Of a stretch of DNA of 64,000 bases, positions 8,514-17,111 are shown one piece after another. A program made the translations under genes and the position numbers. Each line of letters starts with the position of its first letter. Within the stretch, counting starts at the first letter, position 1. The notes beneath the pieces are model-generated. The model was not told where the DNA came from, did not search any database, and saw only the letters and a list, made by a program, of their open reading frames with translations. Location of the stretch: NCBI RefSeq assembly GCF_016623495.1, contig NZ_JAEHHL010000004.1, positions 124,001 through 188,000 on the forward strand, given 5' to 3'. Origin of the DNA: Thermohalobaculum xanthum. GTDB taxonomy: Bacteria; Pseudomonadota; Alphaproteobacteria; Rhodobacterales; Rhodobacteraceae.

Positions 8514-9686
8514 CTAGGCCTGCGCCGCGGCCAGCCGTGCGCGCACCCAGCGGTGGAAGGCGTGGACCTCGTATTCCTCCTGCATCAGCGTGCCCTGCGC
8601 GAAGGGGGCTGTCGACAGGCCGCGCTGGTTCATCTCGCAGGCGGCGGCGTCCTCGGCCATCACCTGCCGCGCGAAGGCGACGATGCGGTCCAGGTCGAAG
8701 CCCGGCTCGGCCGCTCGCCCCGGCGGCAGCAGCCACTCGGCGGTGAGACGGGTCCGGGTCGGGCCGACCGGCGCGACGCGCACCACGCGGGCATGGTCGA
8801 CATGGGCCACGACATAGAACGAGGGCAGGGCAACGCCGAAGCTGTGGCCGCGGGCGATTTCGTCCGGCGTGAGCCCCGGCAGGGCGGCGCCCTGCGCCTT
8901 GCCGCCCACCGCCCAGGTCTCGGCGCCTTCGGCCAGCGTCCCGGCGAAGCGCGGCTCGGCCGCCTCGGCGCGGGCGCGCCAGTCGGGGTCGTCCGCGCGC
9001 TCCATGATGCCGCGGCCATAGATCGGGACGAGCTCGCACAGCGCCGGGTGGATCCCCGGGCAATGCAGGCATTCGTTGAAGTTCTCCCAGAAGACCTTCC
9101 AGTTGCAGGCGATCTCGATCTCCTCGCGATGCGCGGGTTCGAGCGCGCCGAGCGGCCAGTTGGCGACCGGCGAGAGATCGCGGGCCGTCGCCGCGTCGAA
9201 CTCGGCCTGGCCGCCGCCGGCCGGGTTGACGAAGACCAGCCCGCCCCACTCGGCGACGCCCGCGGGGACCAGCCCGTGCGCGCCGCGATCGAAGCCCTCG
9301 ACCCGCCGCGCGGGACCCGTCGCGATCAGCCGGCCGGAAAGGTCATAGGCCCACCGGTGGTAGGGGCAGACCAGCAGCGGCCGCTCCAGCCGCCCGGTGC
9401 CATGCGGGCAGATCTCGGCGCCGCGGTGGCGGCAGACATTGTGAAAGGCGGCGAGCGAGCCGTCCTCGCGGCGGATGGCCACGATGTTCGCCTCCCCCGC
9501 GGCGCCCGCGCGCCATCCGCCGGGCGCAAGCTCGGAGGCGCGGCAGAATACCAGCCATTCGCGGCCCCAGATCGTGGCCATCTCGTGCTCGTGATGGGCG
9601 GGGTCGGAATACCAGGCGACCGGCAGCGAGGGCTCGGCCCGGACGAGGCCGTTGAATTCGCGGTGAAATGGGGTCTCGCCCGACAT
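8514..9686 (-). CDS. Rieske non-heme iron oxygenase, alpha-subunit type (possible amine demethylase)
   Basis: A 390-residue oxygenase of the ring-hydroxylating alpha-subunit family. The Rieske [2Fe-2S] ligands are Cys85-x-His87 (CRHRGAE) and Cys107-x2-His110 (CPYHRWAYD). The mononuclear iron site is in NFNECLHCPGIH, with His208 and His213. This iron-site wording is typical of the branch containing glycine betaine, carnitine and stachydrine oxygenases, which perform oxidative N-demethylation or N-dealkylation of quaternary amines rather than attack aromatics. No reductase gene is adjacent. The gene lies 56 bases downstream of a PotD-type binding protein on the same strand, so substrate uptake and oxidation are probably co-expressed. 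The start ATG at 9686 has GAGG about 7 bases upstream. The exact amine is inferred only as a class. Confidence 0.85.
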   Translation of the reverse strand: MSGETPFHREFNGLVRAEPSLPVAWYSDPAHHEHEMATIWGREWLVFCRASELAPGGWRAGAAGEANIVAIRREDGSLAAFHNVCRHRGAEICPHGTGRLERPLLVCPYHRWAYDLSGRLIATGPARRVEGFDRGAHGLVPAGVAEWGGLVFVNPAGGGQAEFDAATARDLSPVANWPLGALEPAHREEIEIACNWKVFWENFNECLHCPGIHPALCELVPIYGRGIMERADDPDWRARAEAAEPRFAGTLAEGAETWAVGGKAQGAALPGLTPDEIARGHSFGVALPSFYVVAHVDHARVVRVAPVGPTRTRLTAEWLLPPGRAAEPGFDLDRIVAFARQVMAEDAAACEMNQRGLSTAPFAQGTLMQEEYEVHAFHRWVRARLAAAQA

Positions 9687-9706
9687 CGCAGGCCTCGTGT
9701 GGCATG

Positions 9707-9732
9707 CGCCGCCCGGACCGGCCCGGGCGGCG
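9707..9732. other. GC-rich hairpin between potD and the Rieske gene
   Basis: Perfect 10-base arms CGCCGCCCGG (9707-9716) and CCGGGCGGCG (9723-9732) enclose a 6-base loop. There is no T-run on either side. On the minus-strand transcript it falls just after the binding-protein stop and before the Rieske start, where it could stabilise the potD message or partly terminate so that more binding protein than oxygenase is made. Confidence 0.6.
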
Positions 9733-9742
9733 CGGGGCCGGA

Positions 9743-10807
9743 TCAGAACCCGGCCTTGATCTTCTCGAAGTCGGCGATCATCGCCTCGCGCATCGCCGAG
9801 GGCAGCGGCGCCTGCCACAGCGTCTTGTCGGTATAGGCCTCGAAATTGTCGAAGCCCATCTCGGCCAGCGTCTCGGCGGGGATCTCCTTCATGCCCGCCT
9901 CGTTGGAATGGCCGTAGCCCCAGGCGGTGACGATGTATTCGGCCGTGCGGTGCTCGAGCCAGGCGTTGATGAAGTCATAGGCCTTGGCCTCCGAGCCCTG
10001 GCCGTCCTTGAGGTCGACATACCCGCAGACCCAGGTGGACGACCCCTCGGCGGTGTCGCGGTTCATGGCCACGGGCTGCCCCTCGGCCTGCATCGTCGTC
10101 GGCGTCTCGTTCCACGCCCAGGACAGCACGACCTCGCCCGATCCCATCAGCTGCGCCAGCTCGGCGCCGTCCTGCCAGTAGGCGCGGACGTTCTGGTGGA
10201 CCTTGCGCAGGAAATCCGAGGCCGCGGCAAGATCGGCCTCGGTCGCCTTGGTCCAGTCCGTGACCCCCGTGGCCAGGAAGCCCAGCGCATAGGCGTCGTC
10301 GACATTGTCGGGGATCGAGACGCGGCCCTGGTACTTGGGATCGGCGAAGGACTGGAGGGTCGCCGCGTCCTCGTCGGGCACGAGGTCGGTGCGGTAGGTG
10401 AGCCCGGTCGCGCCCCAGTCCATCGGGACGACGTAATAGGTGCCGTCGACCGAGAAGCCCGCCATGTCCTTGAAGCCCGCCATCAGGTTGCCCCACTCGG
10501 GGATCAACTCGGTCTTGATCGGCTCGATCAGGCCCGCCTCGCGCCATTTGACCACCGACTGCGAGCAGGGGTGGGCGAGATCGGCACGGAACCCCGCGCG
10601 CAGCTTCTGGAAGGCCTCCTCCTCGTCACCGAAGAAGCTGAAGGTCGGCGTGTCGCCATACTTCTCGGTATATGCCTTGAAGAACTCGGGATCCTCGTAG
10701 CCTGCCCAGTCGAATATGACGAGTTCCGGGTCGGCCGCGAGGGCCGGCGCCGTGACCAGCGCCGCAGTGGCGCCCACGGCAAGCAGACGGCTGATCGGTT
10801 TCATCAT
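9743..10807 (-). CDS. potD: Polyamine-type ABC transporter periplasmic binding protein, PotD-like
   Basis: A 354-residue secreted binding protein of the spermidine/putrescine class. The first 25 residues are a Sec signal peptide ending APALA-A. The mature protein begins DPELVIFDWAGYEDPEFF, the usual PotD opening, and contains VPMDWGATGLTYRTD and LSWAWNETPTTMQAEGQPV, typical of this fold. AGGGAG lies 5 bases before the double ATG. It is upstream of the Rieske oxygenase in one transcript and divergent from the glutamine-synthetase-like gene. The matching membrane components are potBCA at 2-2687 or lie elsewhere. The ligand could be a polyamine, a modified amino acid or a betaine-like compound. 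Confidence 0.88.
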   Translation of the reverse strand: MMKPISRLLAVGATAALVTAPALAADPELVIFDWAGYEDPEFFKAYTEKYGDTPTFSFFGDEEEAFQKLRAGFRADLAHPCSQSVVKWREAGLIEPIKTELIPEWGNLMAGFKDMAGFSVDGTYYVVPMDWGATGLTYRTDLVPDEDAATLQSFADPKYQGRVSIPDNVDDAYALGFLATGVTDWTKATEADLAAASDFLRKVHQNVRAYWQDGAELAQLMGSGEVVLSWAWNETPTTMQAEGQPVAMNRDTAEGSSTWVCGYVDLKDGQGSEAKAYDFINAWLEHRTAEYIVTAWGYGHSNEAGMKEIPAETLAEMGFDNFEAYTDKTLWQAPLPSAMREAMIADFEKIKAGF

Positions 10808-11025
10808 TGTGACTCCCTGTTGTTATCGGACGATAGGTATCCCGGCCCGTACCGATGGCCCGGTTTCCGCTCGTTTCCCATTGTAGGAAAAGAGGTTAGC
10901 AATACGCTGGAAAGGAACAAGCGGATTCGGTGGCGGCCGTCCGGCAGATGCGCCGGGGCCCGCTTTGGACTGGCGGCGGCGCGGTGGCGCTGCCATGATC
11001 GCGGCGAGGTTCCGAGGGAGGCCAC

Positions 11026-12387
11026 GTGCGTATTGAAGACGACCCGAAGGCCGAGGCCGAGGCCTATCTCGCCCGCCATCCCGACACGCGCCATGTCGAC
11101 GCCTTCCTGATCGATCTCAACGGGAACGCCTTCGGCAAGCGCCTGCCGGTCGCCGAACTGGCGCGCCTGCAGGCGCAGGGCACCACGATGTGCGCGGCGA
11201 TGCAGCTGACCGACATCCGCGGCACCTGCTGGGACGTCGCGGGCCTGGGCTTCTCGGACGGCGACCCGGACGCGCCGTGCCGCCCCGTGCCCGGCACACT
11301 CGCGCCGGTTCCCTGGGCGGCCGAGCCGCGTGCGCAGGTGCTGATGCGCTTTTGGGACGAGAAGGGCCCGCTCTGGTACGAGCCGCGCACGATCCTCGAG
11401 GGCGTGGTGGCGCGCTTCGCCGCCATGGGGCTCAGCCCCGTGGTCGCGGTCGAGCTGGAGTTTCACCTGATCGACCGCGCCCGCGCCACCGACGGTGCGC
11501 CGCAGCCGCCGGTCTCGCCGGTCTCGGGCCAGCGCCGCGCCGCGGGGCAGGTGCTGGGCATGGCGCCGCTCGACGAATATGCCGAGGTGCTGGGCGCGAT
11601 AGAGGCGGCGTGCCGCGCCCAGGGACTGCCGGTCACCACGGTGTCGAAGGAATACGGGCCCGGCCAGTTCGAGATCAATCTCGCCCATCTCGCCGACCCG
11701 GTGCGCGCGGCCGATCATGCCGCGCTGATGCGCCGTTCGGTGGTGGGCGTGGCGCGGGCGCACGGGATGGATGCGACCTTCATGTCGAAGCCCTACGCCG
11801 CCGAGTCGGGCAGCGGGCTGCAGATCAACCTCAGCATCACCGACGCGCAGGGCGTCAATCTCCTCGATCCCGCGCAGCCGGGGGCCGCGGCGCGGATGGG
11901 TCATGTCGTCGCCGGCATGCAGGCGATGCTGGCCGAGACGATGGCCGTGTTCGCGCCGAACCTCCATGCCTATCGCCGCTTCGCGCCGGACCAGTTCACG
12001 CCCGTCACCCTCGACTGGGGCGAGAACAACCGCTCGGTCGCGTTCCGGGTGCCTTTGTCCGACGGCCCCGGGCGGCGGATCGAGCACCGCGCGGCGGGGG
12101 CCGAGGCCAATCCCTACCTCGTGATGGCGGCCGTGCTGGCTGCGGCGCATCACGGGCTCGAGCGCGAACTCGCGCCCACGCCGGTCGCAAGCGGCAATGT
12201 CGGCGCCGCGGTCGACCCGGCCCTGCCGCTCACGCTGTGGTCGGCGCTCGACGCGATGGAGCGCGCGGCCGTGCTGCCCGACTATTTCGGCGCGGCCTAT
12301 GTCGACGCCTATGTCGGCGCCAAGCGAGCCGAGTTCGACGCCTTCATGGCCGATATCCTGCCGCGCGAGCACGAATGGTATCTCTGA
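11026..12387 (+). CDS. Glutamine synthetase-family ligase (GlnT/PuuA type)
   Basis: A 453-residue cytoplasmic ligase of the glutamine synthetase superfamily. Visible catalytic-domain motifs are VELEFHLID, KEYGPGQFEINL, SKPYAAESGSGLQINLS and the arginine segment NNRSVAFRVP. Housekeeping GlnA uses a different wording around these sites, and the context (amine binding protein divergent, aminotransferase nearby) fits the gamma-glutamylpolyamine/GlnT-type enzymes that ligate glutamate to amines using ATP. The adenylylation tyrosine of GlnA is not evident. The GTG start at 11026 has GAGG 4 bases upstream. It is followed within 6 bases by the GFA gene. The amine substrate is unknown. Confidence 0.85.
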   Translation: MRIEDDPKAEAEAYLARHPDTRHVDAFLIDLNGNAFGKRLPVAELARLQAQGTTMCAAMQLTDIRGTCWDVAGLGFSDGDPDAPCRPVPGTLAPVPWAAEPRAQVLMRFWDEKGPLWYEPRTILEGVVARFAAMGLSPVVAVELEFHLIDRARATDGAPQPPVSPVSGQRRAAGQVLGMAPLDEYAEVLGAIEAACRAQGLPVTTVSKEYGPGQFEINLAHLADPVRAADHAALMRRSVVGVARAHGMDATFMSKPYAAESGSGLQINLSITDAQGVNLLDPAQPGAAARMGHVVAGMQAMLAETMAVFAPNLHAYRRFAPDQFTPVTLDWGENNRSVAFRVPLSDGPGRRIEHRAAGAEANPYLVMAAVLAAAHHGLERELAPTPVASGNVGAAVDPALPLTLWSALDAMERAAVLPDYFGAAYVDAYVGAKRAEFDAFMADILPREHEWYL

Positions 12388-12393
12388 GGCCGC

Positions 12394-12780
12394 ATGACAT
12401 CTGAGGACGCGATCCACCGGGGCGGCTGCCTGTGCGGCGCCTGCCGGTTCGAGGCGCGGGGCGCGCCGACCGACACCGGCTACTGCCATTGCCGGATGTG
12501 CCAGCGCTCGTCCGGCGCGCCGGCGCAGACCTTCGCGCTCTACCCCGAGGACCGCTTCCGATACGTCGCGGGAACGCCTTCCGTCTACCGCTCGTCCGAC
12601 TGGGGCGTCAGGGAGTTCTGCCCGGTCTGCGGCTCGCAGCTCGCCTTCCGCGACGCCGACGGCGTGTCGCTCAACACCGGCTGCCTCGACGCGCCCGAGA
12701 CGATGCCGCCGCGCCGGCACATCTATTGCGACAGCCGCATCGCCTGGTTCGACACCGCCGACGACCTGCCGCGCGAGTGA
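12394..12780 (+). CDS. GFA-family zinc protein (glutathione-dependent formaldehyde-activating type)
   Basis: A 128-residue zinc-binding protein of the GFA/CENP-V family. The expected cysteines are present: Cys12, Cys14 and Cys17 in GCLCGAC, Cys31, Cys33 and Cys36 in CHCRMC, and Cys76/Cys79 in FCPVCG. The best-known member, Gfa, was described as accelerating S-hydroxymethylglutathione formation from formaldehyde; most members are uncharacterised. It starts 6 bases after the glutamine-synthetase-like gene and probably shares its transcript. In a cluster with a Rieske demethylase-like oxygenase, a role with released formaldehyde is attractive but is an inference. Confidence 0.85.
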   Translation: MTSEDAIHRGGCLCGACRFEARGAPTDTGYCHCRMCQRSSGAPAQTFALYPEDRFRYVAGTPSVYRSSDWGVREFCPVCGSQLAFRDADGVSLNTGCLDAPETMPPRRHIYCDSRIAWFDTADDLPRE

Positions 12781-12871
12781 GCGCGCACACCGCGCGCCAC
12801 GCCCTGCAAGGGGCGCAAGGCGCGATCGGCTCGCTCGGTTTTGCGGTGCTGCCATCCTGTCCCGTGTCAGA

Positions 12872-12902
12872 CCGGCCGGCGCGGACCCGCCGCGCCGGCC
12901 GG
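12872..12902. terminator. Strong hairpin between convergent genes
   Basis: Perfect 13-base arms at 12872-12884 (CCGGCCGGCGCGG) and 12890-12902 enclose a 5-base loop. It lies between the convergent GFA and aminotransferase genes, with the right arm ending 5 bases before the aminotransferase stop codon. T-runs are poor on both sides, so it is either a bidirectional GC-rich terminator or a 3'-end stabiliser. Confidence 0.6.
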
Positions 12903-12907
12903 GTTCC

Positions 12908-14302
12908 TCACATCATCTCGGCCTCGACCTGCCCGATCGCCTTGTCGAGGATGTCGAACATCCGGTCGATCTGCGGCCGCGTGATGATCAGCGGCGGCGA
13001 GAACACGCACATGTTGATCAGCGGCCGCACGATCAGCCCCATCGCCTCGCATTTCGCGTCGACCCGGTTGCCGAACTCCTGGTCGATGGCAAGCCGCTCG
13101 CGCTCGGACATGCCCGGGGCAGGGTGCCCCTCGACGCAGCCCACCAGCCCCATGCCGCGGGTGTCGCCGACGATGGGGTGACGCCTCAGCTCGTTGAGCC
13201 GCGCCTGGAAATGCGGCGTGAGCTCGCGCACATGCTCGAGCAGGCCCTCGCGCTCGATGATCTCGATGTTCTTGAGCGCCGCGGCGCAGCACACCGGGTG
13301 GCCGGAATAGGTGTAGCCGTTCTTGAACACCGCATCCTCGCCCCCGGCGTCGCAGATCTCGGCCATCAGCCGGTCCGAGATCAGCGTGGCGCCAAGCGGC
13401 AGGTAGCCCGAGGTCAGGCCCTTGGCGCAGGTGATGATGTCGGGGACGATGCCGAACACCTCCTCCGAGGCGAACCAGTGGCCCAGGCGCCCGAAGGCCG
13501 TCACCACCTCGTCCGAGATGTAGAGGATGTCGTTCTCGCGGCAGATCTCGCGCGTGCGGCGGTGGTAGTCGGGCGGCGGCACGATCACGCCGCCCGAAGC
13601 CATGATCGGCTCCGAGATGTAGGCGGCGATGGTGTCGGCGCCATAGACGCTGATCGCGGCCTCGAGGTCGGCGACCTTGGCGTCGCACCAGTCCTCGACA
13701 CTCATGCCCTCGGGCCTGAGATAGGGATTGATGTTCGGCAGGAAGTGGACCAGCCGCTTCTCGGTGTCGAGCAGGTTGCCGTCGCGCTCCTTGGCGGTGA
13801 CGCTGGCGGCCAGGTAGGTCGAGCCGTGATACCCCTTCTCGCGGGCCAGGAAGCGCTTCTTCTCGGGCAGGCCGCGCAGGTTGTTGTAGAACTGGGCGAA
13901 GCGCAGCGCGGTGTCGACGGCCGAGCTTCCGCCGGTCGCGAAGAAGACCGTCTTCAGATCGCCCGGCGCCATCGCCGCGAGCCTGCGCGCCAGCAGGGCC
14001 GAGGGCTCCGAGGCGAAGGCCCAGGGGCTGTGATAGGCAAGCTTCATCGCCTGGGAGCCGATCGCCTCGGCCATCTCGGTGCGCCCGTAGCCGATCTGGA
14101 CGTTCCACATGCCGCCGGGCCCGTCGATGAACCGCCGGCCGTCGGGGTCGATCAGGTAGATGCCTTCGCCCTCGACGGCGATCATGCGGTCGGCATCCTC
14201 GCCGCCCACGGTGTCCCAGGGGTGGAAGAAATGCCGGTTGTCCCACTTCTGCACCGTCTCGGGCGAGATCGCGGTCGGGGTCTCGGGGTTCACGGAATTC
14301 AT
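12908..14302 (-). CDS. Class III PLP-dependent aminotransferase
   Basis: A 464-residue omega-aminotransferase, annotated in many genomes as aspartate aminotransferase family protein. The cofactor lysine is Lys294 in CAKGLTSGYLPLGA. Asp264 in YISDEVV contacts the pyridine nitrogen, and the phosphate loop FATGGSSAVD is at residues 121-130. Enzymes of this class use terminal amino groups of polyamines, beta-alanine or gamma-aminobutyrate with pyruvate or 2-oxoglutarate as acceptor. It heads away from the GFA gene and lies downstream of the GcvT-like gene with a 35-base gap on the same strand, so four minus-strand genes (17.1-12.9 kb) probably form an operon. The amine is not defined by the sequence. 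Confidence 0.9.
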   Translation of the reverse strand: MNSVNPETPTAISPETVQKWDNRHFFHPWDTVGGEDADRMIAVEGEGIYLIDPDGRRFIDGPGGMWNVQIGYGRTEMAEAIGSQAMKLAYHSPWAFASEPSALLARRLAAMAPGDLKTVFFATGGSSAVDTALRFAQFYNNLRGLPEKKRFLAREKGYHGSTYLAASVTAKERDGNLLDTEKRLVHFLPNINPYLRPEGMSVEDWCDAKVADLEAAISVYGADTIAAYISEPIMASGGVIVPPPDYHRRTREICRENDILYISDEVVTAFGRLGHWFASEEVFGIVPDIITCAKGLTSGYLPLGATLISDRLMAEICDAGGEDAVFKNGYTYSGHPVCCAAALKNIEIIEREGLLEHVRELTPHFQARLNELRRHPIVGDTRGMGLVGCVEGHPAPGMSERERLAIDQEFGNRVDAKCEAMGLIVRPLINMCVFSPPLIITRPQIDRMFDILDKAIGQVEAEMM

Positions 14303-14337
14303 GGCGTCACGCTCACTTTCGACTCGCGAAAGCTCCT

Positions 14338-15543
14338 TCAGAAGCGGCCGGGCGGGGTTGCCCGGGCGCGGGGTGGGCGGAAGACGCCGCGGTCGATGAC
14401 GGTGGCGCTGGCCATCGTCCGCTCCCAGCGGCCTTCCTTGAGGGTGTAGATCTCGGCGCGGAGCCCGGCGCTGCGCGCGGCGCGCGCATCAAGCTCGGCG
14501 AATGCAATGTTGCGCTTGGCGGTCGGCGCCCAGACGGCCGAGGTCGCATGCCCGGCCTCGCGCCGCCCGCGGTGATAGACCAGCGCGCCCGATGCGTCCT
14601 TGGTGCCCTCGATGTCGAGCATCACCAGTTGGCGCCGCGGCGTCCTGGCCGCCTCGCGCAACAGGGCGCGCCGGCCGTTGAAATGCGGCTTTCCGGGATC
14701 GACCAGGTGGCCGAGGCCCAGCTCGAACGGCGTGCGGCCGCGGCTCGGCCTCAACGCGCGGTGAATCGGCTGGAACTCGGCCCCGGCCATGATGAAGCCC
14801 GCCTCGATGCGGGCGATGTCGAGCGCGGCGAAGCCGATGGCGCGCAGTCCCAGATCCGCGCCCGCGACCCACAGCCGGTCCCACAACGCCAGCGCGCCCT
14901 CGGGCCGCAGCCACAGCTCGTAGCCGAGATCGCCGCTGAACCCGGTGCGCGAGATCACGAGCCCCGGTTCGGGCTCGGCGATGCCGAAGGGGCGCAGGTC
15001 GGGCAGGGCCAGCCCCGCGGCCTCGAGCACCGCGTGGCTCGTCGGGCCCTGGAGGGCGAGGCCCGCCACGTCCCCGGTCTCGTCCGCGATGGCGACATCG
15101 AAGCCCCAGGCGATGTCGTGCAGCCACGCGAACTGGCGCTCCTGGCAGCACAGCCGGAAGTCCTGCGGACCGAGGCGGAACAGGGTTCCGTCGTCGATCA
15201 CCATGCCGTCCTCGTCGCACCACAGGACATAGGCGACCCGTCCGGGCGCCAGCCGCGCGACGTCGCGCGTCACCAGGCGGTTCACGACGCGCTCGGCATC
15301 GGGGCCGGTGACGCGGTACTTGTGCATCGGCGAGACGTCGAACAGCGTCGCCTGGTTGCGGATGGCGAAGTACTCGGTCTCGACCGCGCCCAGTGCGCGT
15401 GGGCTCAGGCAGCCCGACCAGTCCATCCAGTCCTCGGCCGTCGAGAGCGCGCGCAGCCGCGGCTCGAACGGCGTGTCGGCCAGCCCCTCGCGGCTTGGCA
15501 CGCGCGGGCGGGGGGATACGGTCTCGCGCGCGATGCGGTTCAT
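14338..15543 (-). CDS. Aminomethyltransferase (GcvT)-family protein
   Basis: A 401-residue protein of the glycine-cleavage T-protein family. These proteins bind tetrahydrofolate and move one-carbon units from amines; relatives include sarcosine and dimethylglycine dehydrogenase domains and DMSP demethylase. Typical segments are SPMHKYRVTGPDAERVVNRL, LALQGPTSHAVLE and RTGFSGDLGYELWL. The ATG overlaps the stop of the upstream flavoprotein as ATGA, so the pair is translationally coupled. This is consistent with the flavoprotein oxidising a C-N bond and this protein capturing the C1 unit on folate, but that is an inference. The true glycine cleavage partners GcvH and GcvP are absent, arguing against a housekeeping gcvT. 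Confidence 0.85.
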   Translation of the reverse strand: MNRIARETVSPRPRVPSREGLADTPFEPRLRALSTAEDWMDWSGCLSPRALGAVETEYFAIRNQATLFDVSPMHKYRVTGPDAERVVNRLVTRDVARLAPGRVAYVLWCDEDGMVIDDGTLFRLGPQDFRLCCQERQFAWLHDIAWGFDVAIADETGDVAGLALQGPTSHAVLEAAGLALPDLRPFGIAEPEPGLVISRTGFSGDLGYELWLRPEGALALWDRLWVAGADLGLRAIGFAALDIARIEAGFIMAGAEFQPIHRALRPSRGRTPFELGLGHLVDPGKPHFNGRRALLREAARTPRRQLVMLDIEGTKDASGALVYHRGRREAGHATSAVWAPTAKRNIAFAELDARAARSAGLRAEIYTLKEGRWERTMASATVIDRGVFRPPRARATPPGRF

Positions 15544-17099
15544 CGCGTCACCCCCTGTCCCAGGTCGGCGGCCGCCGCCAGCGCCGCGTTGCGCCCCGGC
15601 AGGCCGGTGATGTCGCCGCCCGGATGCGCGCCCGCGCCGCAGAACCACAGGCCCGGAAGGCTCGACGCATAGCGCGCCATGCCGTTGACCGGCCGCAGTG
15701 TCAGCATCTGGTCGGCGGCAAGCTCGGCGTGGTGCCAGTGGCCGCCCGGCGCGCCCGTCATGGTCTCGATGTCGCGCGGGGTCGCCAGCCGGCTCTCGGT
15801 TACCAGCCCGGGCAGGCCGGGCATGTGGGTGCCGAGGGCGCCGATCACCGCGGCCGCGAGCGCCTCCCGCGCCGCCTCGGTCCAGCCGCACTCGGGCGCA
15901 TAGGGGACGTGCTGCACCAGGGCCGAGAGATGTGCGGGCCCCTCGGCGCCGCCATCGCCGGGCTCGATCAGCACCTCGGCGACCGGCGAGGCCGGGATCG
16001 CGCCGTATTTCACCGGCCGGCAGGCCGCCTCGATCGCCGCGACCGAGGGCGCGAGCAGGAGCCGCGCGCCGGCAAGCCGCCCGTCCAGCCCCTCGATCCG
16101 TGGCATTTCGGCGAGCCGCAGGTCGAGCCGCGCCGTCGTCCCCTCGCAGCGCAGGCCGCGGATCCGCCGGCAGGCCTCGGCGTCGAAATGCGCGGGCCCC
16201 GCCAGCCGCAGCGTCGGCATCGCGCCGAGCGAGGACAGCACCATCTCGGCCGCGATCACCTCGCCCGAGCCGAGCCGCAGGCCGCGGACCCGGTCGCCCT
16301 CGACCTCGATGCCGGCCGCCGTCGCGTCGTATCTGATGGTCACGCCCCGGGCCTCGGCCGCGCCGGCGATCCGCCGAGCAAGGGCCGCCATCCCGCCCGC
16401 GGGCCGCCGCCTGCCGCCACCGGCATGGCGCCACAGCAGCGCGAGCACCGTGCCCGGCGCGCCGGGCGCGGCCCTGCCGCCGAGGATCGCGTCGAAGACG
16501 AGGCTCGCGGCCAGCGGCCCGTCCGGCAGCTCGTCGCGCACGAGGTCGGCCGCGTTCGACAGCAGCACGCGCAGGAACTCGCGCCGCGCGTCGCGCGGCA
16601 GGCGCCGCAGCCCCAGCCCGGTGCGGGCAAGCTGCGCAAGATCGGAAAGCCCGGCGCGGTTCAGCATGCCGCTGCCCAGCCGCGGCGGCGCGGCGGTCGC
16701 CAGGGGGGCCAGAACCGCGGCGAAGCGCGCGAGCCGCGCGCGCAAGGCGCGGTAGGCGGCGGCATCGGGATGCGGCGTGCCATCGGCGAAGGATATCGCC
16801 TCGCCCTCGATGACCACGTGGCGCCCGTCGGCCGCGAGCAGCACGGTCGCGACCTCGGCGCCGAGGCCCAGATCCGCCGCGCCGAGCCCCAGCTCGGCAA
16901 GGGCGGCGGGGTGCAGGTTCCAGACAAAATGCCCCAGCTCGCCCTGTCCCGCGCCGGTCATCATTCCGCCCGGGCCGCGGCCCCGCTCGACCACCGTGAC
17001 ATCGACGCCGCGCGCCGCCAGCGTCGCGGCCGCGGCCAGCCCGTTCACGCCTGCGCCGATGACGACGGCGCGCGGGCGGCGGTTATGGTCGAATGCCAT
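15540..17099 (-). CDS. FAD/NAD(P)-dependent oxidoreductase, phytoene desaturase-like (first copy)
   Basis: A 519-residue flavoprotein. The dinucleotide-binding motif VVIGAGVNGLAAAATLAARG lies near residues 12-31 and is followed by VTVVERGRGPGG. The C-terminus contains GLWFCGAGAHPGGDITGLPG, the second FAD contact seen in phytoene desaturase-type amine oxidoreductases (CrtI/retinol saturase branch). No carotenoid genes are nearby, so carotenoid desaturation is unlikely. The gene lies 12 bases after a second flavoprotein of the same family and overlaps the GcvT-like gene. GGAGGGGGAG precedes the ATG closely. Oxidation of a C-N or C-C bond in an amine-derived substrate is the likely class of reaction. 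Confidence 0.85.
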   Translation of the reverse strand: MAFDHNRRPRAVVIGAGVNGLAAAATLAARGVDVTVVERGRGPGGMMTGAGQGELGHFVWNLHPAALAELGLGAADLGLGAEVATVLLAADGRHVVIEGEAISFADGTPHPDAAAYRALRARLARFAAVLAPLATAAPPRLGSGMLNRAGLSDLAQLARTGLGLRRLPRDARREFLRVLLSNAADLVRDELPDGPLAASLVFDAILGGRAAPGAPGTVLALLWRHAGGGRRRPAGGMAALARRIAGAAEARGVTIRYDATAAGIEVEGDRVRGLRLGSGEVIAAEMVLSSLGAMPTLRLAGPAHFDAEACRRIRGLRCEGTTARLDLRLAEMPRIEGLDGRLAGARLLLAPSVAAIEAACRPVKYGAIPASPVAEVLIEPGDGGAEGPAHLSALVQHVPYAPECGWTEAAREALAAAVIGALGTHMPGLPGLVTESRLATPRDIETMTGAPGGHWHHAELAADQMLTLRPVNGMARYASSLPGLWFCGAGAHPGGDITGLPGRNAALAAAADLGQGVTR

Positions 17100-17111
17100 G
17101 CTCCCCCTCCC

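Noticed and set aside
10804-12855. 683-codon minus-strand open frame opposite the glutamine-synthetase-like gene
   Set aside because: No motif, composition typical of antisense, and it covers two plus-strand genes with clear family signatures.
14338-15543. DMSP demethylase DmdA or glycine-cleavage gcvT as the name of the GcvT-like gene
   Set aside because: No dmdBC-like or gcvHP genes accompany it and the flavoprotein coupling suggests another amine; family level is all that can be supported.
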